From NCBI GenBank assembly GCA_023418255.1, contig JAEZZZ010000154.1, positions 1 through 8,593 of the forward strand: a stretch of DNA of 8,593 bases, written 5' to 3'. Source of the stretch: Bacteroidota bacterium. GTDB lineage: Bacteria > Bacteroidota > Bacteroidia > Bacteroidales > Dysgonomonadaceae. Under the pieces are notes generated by a model that did not search any database, had not been told where the DNA came from, and saw only the letters and a list, made by a program, of their open reading frames with translations. Position numbers and translations under genes: made by a program. Positions 1 to 8,342 of the stretch are shown here, piece after piece. Numbering within the stretch: the first letter of the stretch is position 1; each line of letters opens with the position of its first letter.

Positions 1-174
1 AAATTAATATCTTTTGACGAAAGTCCATTTGATTTTCGTCAGGATAGCTGTGTACCTAGTGTTTGGAAAACATATTCCTATAACTATATAATGCAGGGAA
101 ATGATTGGATTTATAGAGGAAATATAAGAATAAAAAATAGATTGGTTGATATTTTAGGTTCTCGAAATAAATAA
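1..174 (+). CDS. 3' end of an unrecognised protein gene (partial)
   Basis: An uninterrupted frame runs from the first base to a TAA stop at 172-174 and encodes the last 57 residues of a protein whose start lies outside the window. The tail is rich in aromatic and polar residues, with stretches such as DESPFDFRQD and GNDWIYRGNIRIKN, and ends in SRNK. It has no membrane segment and no motif I recognise. Codon use is AT-rich (several ATA and AGA codons) compared with glsA downstream. A hairpin terminator starts 9 bp after the stop, which supports this being a genuine gene end. With only 57 residues, no function is assigned. Confidence 0.6.
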   Translation, partial: KLISFDESPFDFRQDSCVPSVWKTYSYNYIMQGNDWIYRGNIRIKNRLVDILGSRNK

Positions 175-183
175 ATGAAATAG

Positions 184-208
184 AAATCACTGTTTATTCA
201 GTGATTTT
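184..208 (+). terminator. Rho-independent terminator after the partial gene
   Basis: The arm AAATCACTG (184-192) and the arm CAGTGATTT (199-207) form a perfect 9-bp stem around a 6-nt loop, followed by a short T-rich tail. It sits directly behind the stop codon at 172-174. The stem is AT-rich and the T tail is short, so efficiency is uncertain. The same hairpin could also act on the opposite strand. Confidence 0.65.
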
Positions 209-211
209 ATG

Positions 212-219
212 TAAGTTTG
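212..219 (+). promoter_or_regulatory. Candidate -7 box of the glsA promoter
   Basis: TAAGTTTG matches the Bacteroidota -7 consensus TAnnTTTG exactly and lies just after the terminator, where a new transcript would begin. No clear -33 TTTG/TTG element is seen at the usual distance. If used, it gives glsA a leader of about 115-120 nt containing the hairpin at 269-297. An 8-mer with six fixed bases occurs by chance a few times in an AT-rich window of this size, so the call is tentative. Confidence 0.4.
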
Positions 220-268
220 CAGACAGAAGAGAACTGTGAAGAATGATGAAAATGATATATTGTTTCAG

Positions 269-297
269 CTCGGCTTTCTTCTATAAAAGAAACCGAG
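269..297 (+). promoter_or_regulatory. Stable hairpin in the glsA 5' leader
   Basis: The left arm (269-280, CTCGG then C then TTTCTT) pairs with the right arm AAGAAACCGAG (287-297). This gives 11 base pairs with one bulged C at 274 and a 6-nt loop. It is followed by AGAGCAAAAAAAT rather than a T tract, so it is not a plus-strand terminator, and no T tract follows it on the minus strand either. It lies 46 nt upstream of the glsA start. It could affect mRNA stability or translation, but no known riboswitch or leader family is recognised. Confidence 0.35.
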
Positions 298-343
298 AGA
301 GCAAAAAAATATCAGAAAACTTATCACTAAATCGCGAAACGAT

Positions 344-1258
344 ATGGATTACACACAAATTTTTAAAGAGATACACGATAAGCTGCAGCATGTAGAAAAT
401 CCGGGGCATGTAGCCGACTATATTCCGGAATTGGCAAAAATATCACCGCACTATTTTGGCGTTCACCTCTCTACGGTGCGGGGTGAGAAATATGGCTTTG
501 GCGATTTTGAACGGCGCTTTTCGTTACAAAGTATTTCCAAAGTTCTCTCTTTTGTGCTTGCCTATTCTCAATTGAAAAGCGACACGTGGCATCGTATGGA
601 TTTGGAGCCCGCCGGAACGCCTTTTAACTCGCTAGTGCAGTTGGAGTATGATAAAGGCATTCCGCGGAATCCCTTTATCAACGCGGGTGCCATTGTGGTT
701 GCCGATATTTTGGTAAGTACTTTACAAAATCCCAAACAGGAGTTAATCTCGTTTGTTCGGCGATTGGCGAACAATCCATCCATCGACTACAACCATAAAG
801 TGGCAGAGTCGGAAAAAACAACAGGATTCAGAAATTACGCCCTGGTGAATTTAATGAAGTCGTTTGGCAATATCCACAACGATATAGATGCTGTGATGGA
901 ACTCTATTTCAGCTTGTGCGCCATAGAGATGTCATGCGAAGAACTGACAAAAACATTCCTTTTTTTGGCGAACAATGGCGTTGTACCCTATTCAGGCGAG
1001 CGAATCCTCTCACCGAGCCGTACCAAAAGGGTGAATGCTCTGATGCAAACCTGCGGTTTTTATGATGAAGCGGGACAATTCACTTTTAAGGTGGGATTGC
1101 CCGGGAAAAGTGGTGTCGGCGGCGGCATCGTTGCCATTCTTCCCCAACAGTATAGCATTGCCGTGTATAGTCCACCTCTGAATCAAAAAGGCAATTCATA
1201 CATGGGCATTCTTTTTCTGGAAGAGTTTACCACCAAAACAGAGATTTCTATTTTTTGA
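344..1258 (+). CDS. glsA: Glutaminase
   Basis: This 304-residue cytoplasmic enzyme hydrolyses L-glutamine to L-glutamate and ammonia. The length is normal for the bacterial glutaminase family, which has a serine beta-lactamase-like fold. The Ser-x-x-Lys catalytic motif is at S63-I-S-K66 within FSLQSISKV. Other expected active-site residues are present in order: N113 in NPFINAGA, E157, N164 in FRNYA, Y188 in ELYF, Y240 in CGFYD, and V258 in GKSGVGGG. Their spacing follows the E. coli glutaminases closely. The ATG at 344 gives the normal N-terminus and has no Shine-Dalgarno sequence, as is usual in this phylum. In some bacteria glutaminase works with a glutamate/GABA antiporter in acid resistance, but no such partner is present here. 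The gene appears to be transcribed alone, and no clear terminator follows. Confidence 0.97.
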   Translation: MDYTQIFKEIHDKLQHVENPGHVADYIPELAKISPHYFGVHLSTVRGEKYGFGDFERRFSLQSISKVLSFVLAYSQLKSDTWHRMDLEPAGTPFNSLVQLEYDKGIPRNPFINAGAIVVADILVSTLQNPKQELISFVRRLANNPSIDYNHKVAESEKTTGFRNYALVNLMKSFGNIHNDIDAVMELYFSLCAIEMSCEELTKTFLFLANNGVVPYSGERILSPSRTKRVNALMQTCGFYDEAGQFTFKVGLPGKSGVGGGIVAILPQQYSIAVYSPPLNQKGNSYMGILFLEEFTTKTEISIF

Positions 1259-1456
1259 GACAATATTGTTTATTTGCCGAATATCCCACATCTCTGCTTG
1301 TATAATCCATCATCGCGATAGAACGAAACAGTCTCTATCCCATCAGTACAAGGAAATAAATGTAAACAAATAGAAAAAACTGACATCCTCTAAACACAAA
1401 GTCTTAAATTAACAAAAAAGCCATTTTAACCATTCGTTTTTTATACCAAAACGCAT

Positions 1457-1464
1457 TACATTTG
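1457..1464 (+). promoter_or_regulatory. Candidate -7 box for the coiled-coil/secreted protein pair
   Basis: TACATTTG fits TAnnTTTG exactly. The gap to the ATG at 1493 is 28 nt, nearly the same as for the methylase promoter at 7837-7844 (27 nt) and the barrel-protein candidate (26 nt). No obvious -33 element is seen. It lies at the downstream end of the 234-bp gap after glsA. I see nothing else in that gap except a weak 6-bp GATAGA/TCTATC inverted repeat near 1317-1340. Confidence 0.5.
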
Positions 1465-1492
1465 CCATTGTATCTCAAAAACATCCTCTCTC

Positions 1493-2383
1493 ATGAATGT
1501 AAACTTTAAAGAACGAATGCCGCAACTGATAGCCATCATTGTTGTCTTAATCATTTTGCTGGCTGTCGCCATTGGCTTGATTATTCATAACAACCATAAA
1601 ATGGCGGACATGCGCGAAGAATTTACCATCAACAAACAAGAGTTGCAAGATGAATATGAAGCCATATCCATGCACTACGAAGGATTTAAATTCAGCGTAC
1701 AGAACGATTCGCTATTGCAAAAGTTGGAGAACGAACAGGCAAAAGTAATGCGCTTGCGCGAAGAACTGCGTGCTACCAAAGCATCCAACCAAAAAGAAAT
1801 AAAAAGGTTAAAAAATGAGTTGGGTTCTTTGCGGAAAATATTGCGCTCATATATCCATCAAATCGACTCACTGAATCGTCTAAACGAAGCTTTGAAAGAA
1901 GAAAATCGACAAATTACCGAGCAGTACAAAGAGACCAGCCGAACGCTTACACAAGTGGCACAAGAGAAAAAACAACTTTCGGAGAAGGTGTCGCTCGCAG
2001 CACAACTTGTTGCTACAAATGTTTCGGTGAAAGCGGTAAATCAACGGGGCAAACAGCAAGAACGCCTCAAAAGAAGCACACAGTTTGTGATTTCATTTTT
2101 GATTTCGCGAAACATCACAGCCGAGCCGGGTGAACGAACTATCTACGCGCGTATTCTTGCGCCCAACGGCGAAGTGTTGAAGAAGAGCGCGTCACACGTC
2201 TTCCCCTATGAGAACAAAGAAATTCTCTACTCCATCAAGCGGATTATTGAATACGGGGGCGAGGAGATGCCTGTGAACATGTATTGGGATATTGAAGAGT
2301 TTCTGATGCCAGGGACATATAAAGTCGATATTTTTGCCGATGGGCATCACATTGGCTCGTATAGTTTTTCCATGAAGGAGTGA
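1493..2383 (+). CDS. Membrane-anchored coiled-coil protein, function unknown
   Basis: This 296-residue protein has three visible parts. Residues 11-31 are one very hydrophobic helix rich in I, V and L, with basic residues before it (KER), suggesting an N-in signal anchor. Residues 36-170 are a long charged helix rich in E, K, Q and L with heptad-like spacing, probably a coiled coil in the periplasm. Residues 175-296 look beta-rich, with segments such as ERTIYARILAPNGEVL and GTYKVDIFADGHHIGSYSF that resemble an immunoglobulin-like or other beta-sandwich domain. I do not recognise the family. The next gene starts 57 bp downstream and encodes a secreted protein, so the pair is probably an operon. 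By architecture it could be an envelope scaffold or part of a trans-envelope assembly, but that is inference. The ATG at 1493 is supported by the promoter spacing. Confidence 0.9.
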   Translation: MNVNFKERMPQLIAIIVVLIILLAVAIGLIIHNNHKMADMREEFTINKQELQDEYEAISMHYEGFKFSVQNDSLLQKLENEQAKVMRLREELRATKASNQKEIKRLKNELGSLRKILRSYIHQIDSLNRLNEALKEENRQITEQYKETSRTLTQVAQEKKQLSEKVSLAAQLVATNVSVKAVNQRGKQQERLKRSTQFVISFLISRNITAEPGERTIYARILAPNGEVLKKSASHVFPYENKEILYSIKRIIEYGGEEMPVNMYWDIEEFLMPGTYKVDIFADGHHIGSYSFSMKE

Positions 2384-2440
2384 TATTGTGGAATATTCCC
2401 GGCAATCTCAACCATAGAAACAATCGGTATTCATCGCTTT

Positions 2441-3016
2441 ATGAAATGGCCGCAAATATATATTCTTTTTCTGATGATGACTTTTTTCGGTGCATTATCG
2501 CTAATGGCACAAGAGACAAGCGATGCATTCAAGCTCGAACTGAGGGAGTCGTTGTTGCCGCCAATTGAAAAATCAGAGTTAAAACTTCACCCATTAAGAA
2601 TTAAACAGTGGCAAAATAGCGATAAGCCACTCACGGTTTCCCCCAACACAAAGCTACCCACTAAATTTGACCGCATTATAATACACGATCCTGCGTTATG
2701 GAAAGAAAAAGTCAAAATCAACTTGAATGTAACAAACCGAGACATCTCGCAAAATGGGCGAAGCAAAATAGATTATTCAAACGGGAAAGTCCATGCCATT
2801 CCCGATGCGCGAAGCATCACGCAATTTTGTCAACACACCACAGGAGACCCGTTGGGTGTGTATGCCGATAGCGATTCACCACCATGGCTCAAATTCTTGC
2901 GCAATCACAGCAATCCACAATATCAAGATATTGATTTAGATCCAATTCGCACACTGGAACGGCACAGAGCGAAGAAAAGAAAGCAAAAATGGGAGAAGAT
3001 TTTTAAGCATTACTAA
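2441..3016 (+). CDS. Secreted protein of unknown function
   Basis: This 191-residue protein has an N-terminal signal peptide: MKWPQIYILF, a hydrophobic core to about residue 21, and a probable cleavage after LMA (residues 21-23) before QETSD. There is no lipobox cysteine, so the product is probably soluble in the periplasm or loosely envelope-associated. The mature part is polar, with an FDRIIIHDPALWKEK segment (76-90), a single cysteine (C130), a DPLGVYADSDSPPWL segment (136-150), and a strongly basic C-terminus (HRAKKRKQKWEKIFKHY). I do not recognise a family. It starts 57 bp after the coiled-coil gene with no promoter or terminator between them, and ends just before a strong terminator, consistent with a two-gene operon. 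The start at 2441 is chosen because it begins directly at the signal peptide. Confidence 0.8.
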   Translation: MKWPQIYILFLMMTFFGALSLMAQETSDAFKLELRESLLPPIEKSELKLHPLRIKQWQNSDKPLTVSPNTKLPTKFDRIIIHDPALWKEKVKINLNVTNRDISQNGRSKIDYSNGKVHAIPDARSITQFCQHTTGDPLGVYADSDSPPWLKFLRNHSNPQYQDIDLDPIRTLERHRAKKRKQKWEKIFKHY

Positions 3017-3060
3017 ACGTAAGTTTGATCTGGAAAATGCTGTGTTGACAGTAGAAACAG

Positions 3061-3099
3061 AAAAAACAGAAACCCCACATAAAGAGGCCTCTGTTTTTT
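3061..3099. terminator. Bidirectional terminator between convergent genes
   Basis: The arm AAAAAACAGA (3061-3070) and the arm TCTGTTTTTT (3090-3099) are perfect 10-bp complements around a 19-nt loop containing CCCC and GG that may extend the pairing. On the plus strand the stem ends in a T6 tract. On the minus strand the A6 tract of the other arm becomes a T6 tract, so it can stop transcription both ways. It sits 44 bp after the secreted-protein stop and 24 bp past the stop of the convergent lipoprotein gene. Confidence 0.85.
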
Positions 3100-3123
3100 G
3101 CGATGAAATTTAAAGCCGAATGT

Positions 3124-3675
3124 TTATTTTATCGCTTTTTTCAAATCTTTTGCAGCTTTATCAGCACCTTCTTTTACGTCTTTAGCGGCATCTTTTGCAC
3201 TTTCTTTGAAATTTTCCCAGCCCTGTTTGGTTTTGTTCTCAACATTTTGATAGGCGTTGCTGACATCCTTTTTAACTTTTTCCCAGTTGTCTTCCGAACT
3301 TTCTTTCAAAGCATTTATTTTTGCGTTATACTCATCTCGGGCACTTTCTAAGTCTGCAACTGCTTTGTCATATGCCTCTTTTGTTTCTTTTGAAAGCTCA
3401 TTCGATTTTAGTTTTGCTTGCGCTTTCAGTTTGTCGATTTCGCTGTTGATGCGATTCAACTCTTTTTCGGCATCACTTATCAAGTCATTCTTTTTCTCAT
3501 AAGAATATACGTTGATATCTTTAATATTGCCTTCGGCATCTTTTTCTACGACAACTTCCATTTTCTTTTCGGTTACATCTTGTTTCTTCTTATTGTTGCA
3601 AGACGCAAACAGCAATATGCCCACAACGGTTAGGCTCATCGCGAAGATTTTTGTTTTTAACATTTTGATTTTCAT
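3124..3675 (-). CDS. Small lysine/glutamate-rich lipoprotein, LEA-like tail
   Basis: This 183-residue protein has a lipoprotein signal peptide: basic start MKIKMLKTK, hydrophobic core, and a lipobox-like FASC with the acceptor cysteine at C26. Phe at the -3 position is slightly atypical. NNKKK follows the cysteine. Residues 64-125 form a charged helix, probably a coiled coil. Residues 130-183 carry irregular 11-residue-like repeats (VKKDVSNAYQN, GWENFKESAKDAAKDVKEGADKAAKDLKK) of the amphipathic kind seen in LEA-like or YtxH-like stress proteins. The likely role is an envelope or stress lipoprotein, which is inference only. M5 is an alternative start. A degenerate -7-like TATCTCTA occurs on the minus strand at 3701-3708, 25 nt before the start. 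The gap to ligA upstream is 196 bp, so it may have its own promoter. Confidence 0.88.
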   Translation of the reverse strand: MKIKMLKTKIFAMSLTVVGILLFASCNNKKKQDVTEKKMEVVVEKDAEGNIKDINVYSYEKKNDLISDAEKELNRINSEIDKLKAQAKLKSNELSKETKEAYDKAVADLESARDEYNAKINALKESSEDNWEKVKKDVSNAYQNVENKTKQGWENFKESAKDAAKDVKEGADKAAKDLKKAIK

Positions 3676-3871
3676 AAACTATAATTTTGATTAGACATTA
3701 TAGAGATATAACAGTTTTTAGTTTTTATTGTTCATAAGTTGCAGAAAGAATTTTATGACGCGGTGTGTAAAAAATGCTGTTTGTTTTGCTATTTATTCAA
3801 ACTGTAAATTCAGTTCTCTTCAACAGATGCCTGTAATATTCGTTTGGCGTGGCACTGTTTTGTTCAATTTT

Positions 3872-5935
<2,064 letters not shown>

Positions 5936-6026
5936 TTATTATTTCGCACAGATAGGTTTAAGGATGCTCGCACCTGTTTTAATCGTTAATTCGGAATAGA
6001 ACAATGCCGATCGAGTGAGATTTTTG

Positions 6027-7094
6027 TTAATTAAAAATCTTCATCCACGGATAACGCGTCCTTTTTTCGTGATGTTTATTAAAAAAATCGACCGATGCCG
6101 AAACCATCAATGTCTGCTGAAACATCAGATGGTTTTCCGACAAGTGCAAATTGCTGTTGAAACGAACGTTTGCCCAATCCGATGTAATAAGGCGAATATA
6201 CCACTTGCTTTGCAGATAAGAATGGCCTTGCAGGAATGGATTGCCCCAGTATAGGTCGCCTTTTTTTGTTTCATAAAAACGCATGCGTCGTGCGCCGGTA
6301 TAAAACGTGTTCTCTATGCCTATGCCCCAATATTCGGCATCGGCACGCGCTACAAATCCCACGGGCGCATACTGTTGTTCGGCGCGTCGGTCGCGTTCAA
6401 ATCCTAAGAGTGTGCCGACCGAAAATCGTCCCTTAAATGAGTTCGCCGATTGAACGGAAATGCCCGTTGACGCCATCATCAAAAACTGTTCGCTCACGCC
6501 ATAAAGAGGATTGCCCGGGTGCGTTCCGGCAAAATGAAACAGATAGGATTGCATATCCACAAAAAACAATCCCTTAGACAAACGGGCCGATGAGCCAAGG
6601 AAAAAGTTTTCGCGCTCCTGCGGTGTGGCATATCCTGTCCAATCCATCCATAGATTGACGAAGTTATTTTTGCGTCCGATTTGCCAAAACAGGCCTTGCA
6701 TCAGAGGGATAAAGTGGCTGATTGAATCCGTGAAAAAAAAATCGGAATAGTTGGGTAATGCCTCACGACGCGGAAACGCGCCTGCTCGAAACAGGACGGT
6801 TGGGGTGTCAAATTGATAGTAGAGCGAAACATTCACCTTGTCCACTGCCTGCTTTGTTCCGGGAATTTTCAGCAAATAGAGGCCACCATGCAGCGAGTGC
6901 GCATCGTCCCAGGCAATATTTCCTTGGGGTTTAAACCATATTCCATTGATTGTTTGCGGATTTGCGTATGAAGATTGCCCATACTCCGTATTGTTGAAAA
7001 AATATTCCATGCCCACTTTTGCTCCAAAGCGTTGACTGTAAGCAATTGCCGAAAGCATGGATAAAATGATGATGTAGGATGCTTTTTGTCGCAT
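6027..7094 (-). CDS. Predicted outer-membrane beta-barrel protein
   Basis: From the preferred start the protein has 355 residues. It begins with a clear signal peptide (MRQKASYIII, hydrophobic to AIAYS) and a probable cleavage before Q21. The rest has no hydrophobic helix. It shows many short amphipathic segments with alternating hydrophobic and aromatic residues, e.g. KVNVSLYYQF (86-95), NLWMDWTGYA (147-156), GLFFVDMQSYLFHFAG (175-190), GRFSVGTLLGFERD (222-235), YWGIGIENTFYTGARRMRFYE (255-275) and LMFQQTLMVSASVDFF (323-338), as expected of a barrel. The family and cargo are not recognised. The frame is open upstream to 7145, but starting there would add 17 residues before the signal peptide. 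The start at 7094 also has a promoter-like box 26 nt upstream. ligA follows after 115 bp on the same strand with no terminator seen between them. Confidence 0.85.
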   Translation of the reverse strand: MRQKASYIIILSMLSAIAYSQRFGAKVGMEYFFNNTEYGQSSYANPQTINGIWFKPQGNIAWDDAHSLHGGLYLLKIPGTKQAVDKVNVSLYYQFDTPTVLFRAGAFPRREALPNYSDFFFTDSISHFIPLMQGLFWQIGRKNNFVNLWMDWTGYATPQERENFFLGSSARLSKGLFFVDMQSYLFHFAGTHPGNPLYGVSEQFLMMASTGISVQSANSFKGRFSVGTLLGFERDRRAEQQYAPVGFVARADAEYWGIGIENTFYTGARRMRFYETKKGDLYWGNPFLQGHSYLQSKWYIRLITSDWANVRFNSNLHLSENHLMFQQTLMVSASVDFFNKHHEKRTRYPWMKIFN

Positions 7095-7120
7095 AAAATA
7101 GTAAGAATTGATTAGGAAAG

Positions 7121-7128
7121 TAAAGATA
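7121..7128 (-). promoter_or_regulatory. Candidate -7 box for the barrel-protein gene
   Basis: Read on the minus strand, the sequence is TATCTTTA, one mismatch from TAnnTTTG. It lies 26 nt before the ATG at 7094, in line with the 27-28 nt seen for the two exact matches in this window. It falls inside the longer possible reading frame, which argues for the shorter start. Confidence 0.35.
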
Positions 7129-7388
7129 AACATTATTTGTGACACGAAAACATGACGGTTGATTTTTTTTGGTTTTATGAGTGCTCGGGAAAATATTGAG
7201 GAATGATAATTCGTTGTTCCTTATAACTTCAAATTAAGCCGGGAACGGTGTTTTATCTTGTCGGAAAAACGGGCGAAGAATGAAATATAAAAACTCATCA
7301 TTCCGTCTTTCCGTCGTTTTCTTCAAGTTCGGGGGCGTTGTTGTCGAGCAAGCATTGATTTGTGGCGCAGCGGCATCTTGTTTTTCGT
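7129..7388. other. Gene-free left flank of the repeat array
   Basis: I see no convincing gene here. Frames that cross the repeat array extend into this segment from both strands, but their sequence outside the repeats shows no recognisable domain. The only structure noted is an 8-bp inverted repeat, GGAATGAT (7200-7207) and ATCATTCC (7297-7304), 89 bp apart and possibly by chance. Promoters for the barrel-protein gene must lie in or just left of this segment. Confidence 0.6.
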
Positions 7389-7619
7389 TTCTAGTAGTGC
7401 ATTTTTTGCTTCTGACGGAGCATTTTTCCGTTCTGACGGAGCATTTTTTCGTCCTGACGGAGTATTTTTTCATTCTGACGGAGCATTTTTTCGTTCTGAC
7501 AGGGCATTTTTTCGTTCTGACGGAGTGTTTTTTTATTCTGACAATGCATTTTTTCATTCTGACGGAGCATTTTTTGCTTCTGACGGAGTGTTTTTTCGTT
7601 CTGACGGAGCATTTTTCTA
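7389..7619. repeat. Tandem array of a 21-bp unit, about 11 copies
   Basis: Ten head-to-tail copies run from 7410 to 7619, each exactly 21 bp, preceded by one degenerate copy at 7389-7409. The unit is TTCTGACGGAGCA, then a T-tract (usually six T), then a two- or three-base end such as CG, CA or GC. Variation is concentrated in the middle (GAGCA, GAGTA, GAGTG, GGGCA, AATGCA) and in the last two bases; TTCTGAC is almost invariant. Because 21 is a multiple of three, frames stay open on both strands and encode heptapeptide repeats: LTEHFFV and SDGAFFR on plus, SVRTKKC and LRQNEKM on minus. None has a recognisable protein context, so I treat this as a DNA minisatellite rather than a gene. There are no spacers, so it is not CRISPR. 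Confidence 0.97.
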
Positions 7620-7836
7620 TTTTGCACGGCGTGAAGGTAGATGCCGAAGGGGTTATCACGGGTGACACAGTTGACAAGGGCGACGCAGCGACGCAACTTT
7701 ATGCCATAGGCAGTGCTGAATTGAGTTGGGGAGAAAGCAGAGGAATTAAAAAACGAGCAATGAGCCGTACCTCAGCAATTGAAATCAAGACAACCAAATT
7801 ATTGTGGATTCTTATAGGATAAATCAGTAAAAGTAG
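7620..7836. other. Gene-free right flank of the repeat array
   Basis: No convincing gene is seen. The first part, up to about 7700, is noticeably more GC-rich (e.g. GGCGTGAAGGTAGATGCC and GGGCGACGCAGCGACGCAAC) than the repeats and than the AT-rich methylase region to its right. It may be part of the same repeated element as the array, or a remnant of older coding DNA. The segment ends at the methylase promoter. Confidence 0.55.
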
Positions 7837-7844
7837 TACCTTTG
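7837..7844 (+). promoter_or_regulatory. Candidate -7 box of the methylase promoter
   Basis: TACCTTTG matches the Bacteroidota -7 consensus exactly. It lies 27 nt before the ATG at 7872, giving a short AT-rich leader as expected in this phylum. No clear -33 element is visible at the standard distance. Confidence 0.6.
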
Positions 7845-7871
7845 TAACCGTTATAATAGACTTTATATAAA

Positions 7872-8342
7872 ATGCCTGAGAATAAACTTGTAGTTCCTTT
7901 TTTGAAATGGGTTGGAGGAAAAAGACAACTTATTCCAGAAATTAGAAAGATGTTACCCAAAGGGGTAGCGAATCGTCCCTACTATGAGCCATTCATTGGA
8001 GGCGGAGCTTTATTTTTTGAACTCCAGCCAAAACAAGCAGTTATAAATGATTATAACGAAGAGTTGATGAATGTTTATACGGTTATAAGGGACAATCCCA
8101 ATGAATTGATTGAGAATTTAAAGAAACATGAAAATACGGCAGAGTATTTTTATACTATTCGTTCCATAGACAGGCAGCCGCTTTTTAAAAAGCTCACGAA
8201 TGTTGAGCGGGCTTCACGGATTATATACCTCAATAAAACGTGTTATAACGGATTATACCGGGTGAATAATGCGGGAGAGTTTAATGCGCCATTCGGAAAA
8301 TATAAAAATCTATTGCTGTCCGCTAAAACTATAAAAGTGTAA
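7872..8342 (+). pseudogene. Truncated Dam/DpnM-like N6-adenine DNA methyltransferase
   Basis: Only 156 residues remain of a family normally about 260-290 long. The N-terminal half is well conserved: S-adenosylmethionine-binding segment PFLKWVGGKRQL (9-20), motif I YEPFIGGGALFFE (38-50), NDYNEEL (59-65), and the target-recognition segment RIIYLNKTCYNGLYRVNNAG into EFNAPFGKYKN (116-146). These resemble D12-class enzymes such as Dam and DpnII methylase, which methylate adenine in GATC; the specificity here is inferred. After KYKN the sequence departs from what I expect and ends at a TAA (8340-8342). The catalytic DPPY motif and the whole C-terminal half are absent, so the product should be inactive. 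A convergent transposase fragment begins within 70 bp, pointing to insertion-sequence disruption. The promoter and start codon are intact, so loss may be recent. No cognate endonuclease is visible within the window. Confidence 0.85.

Noticed and set aside
2380..2568. A small gene starting at a GTG that overlaps the coiled-coil stop, preceded by AAGGAG
   Set aside because: It overlaps the secreted-protein gene in another frame, has no domain or signal, and this phylum rarely uses Shine-Dalgarno sequences.
3020..3027. TAAGTTTG as a plus-strand promoter
   Set aside because: It is an exact consensus match, but nothing coding lies downstream on that strand before the terminator at 3061-3099. It is probably chance, although a short antisense transcript cannot be excluded.
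3676..3871. A small gene or terminator between ligA and the lipoprotein
   Set aside because: Only minor 4-5 bp hairpins (e.g. AACTG/CAGTT at 3800-3815) without T tracts are visible. Frames there are fragments with no signal or domain.
6018..6040. Terminator at the end of the barrel-protein gene
   Set aside because: An 8-bp AGATTTTT/AAAAATCT hairpin overlaps the stop codon, but it is almost all A/T and has no T tract after it on the minus strand.
7095..7145. A longer N-terminus for the barrel protein, starting at 7145
   Set aside because: It would put 17 residues in front of a complete signal peptide and place the start upstream of the likely promoter box.
7389..7619. CRISPR array
   Set aside because: The copies abut directly with no unique spacers, the unit is only 21 bp, and no cas gene is present.
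7234..7822. A true protein gene across the repeat region (147, 101 or 180 codons in different frames)
   Set aside because: Open frames here follow from the 21-bp period. Several compete on both strands and none has recognisable sequence outside the repeats or a supporting promoter at its start.
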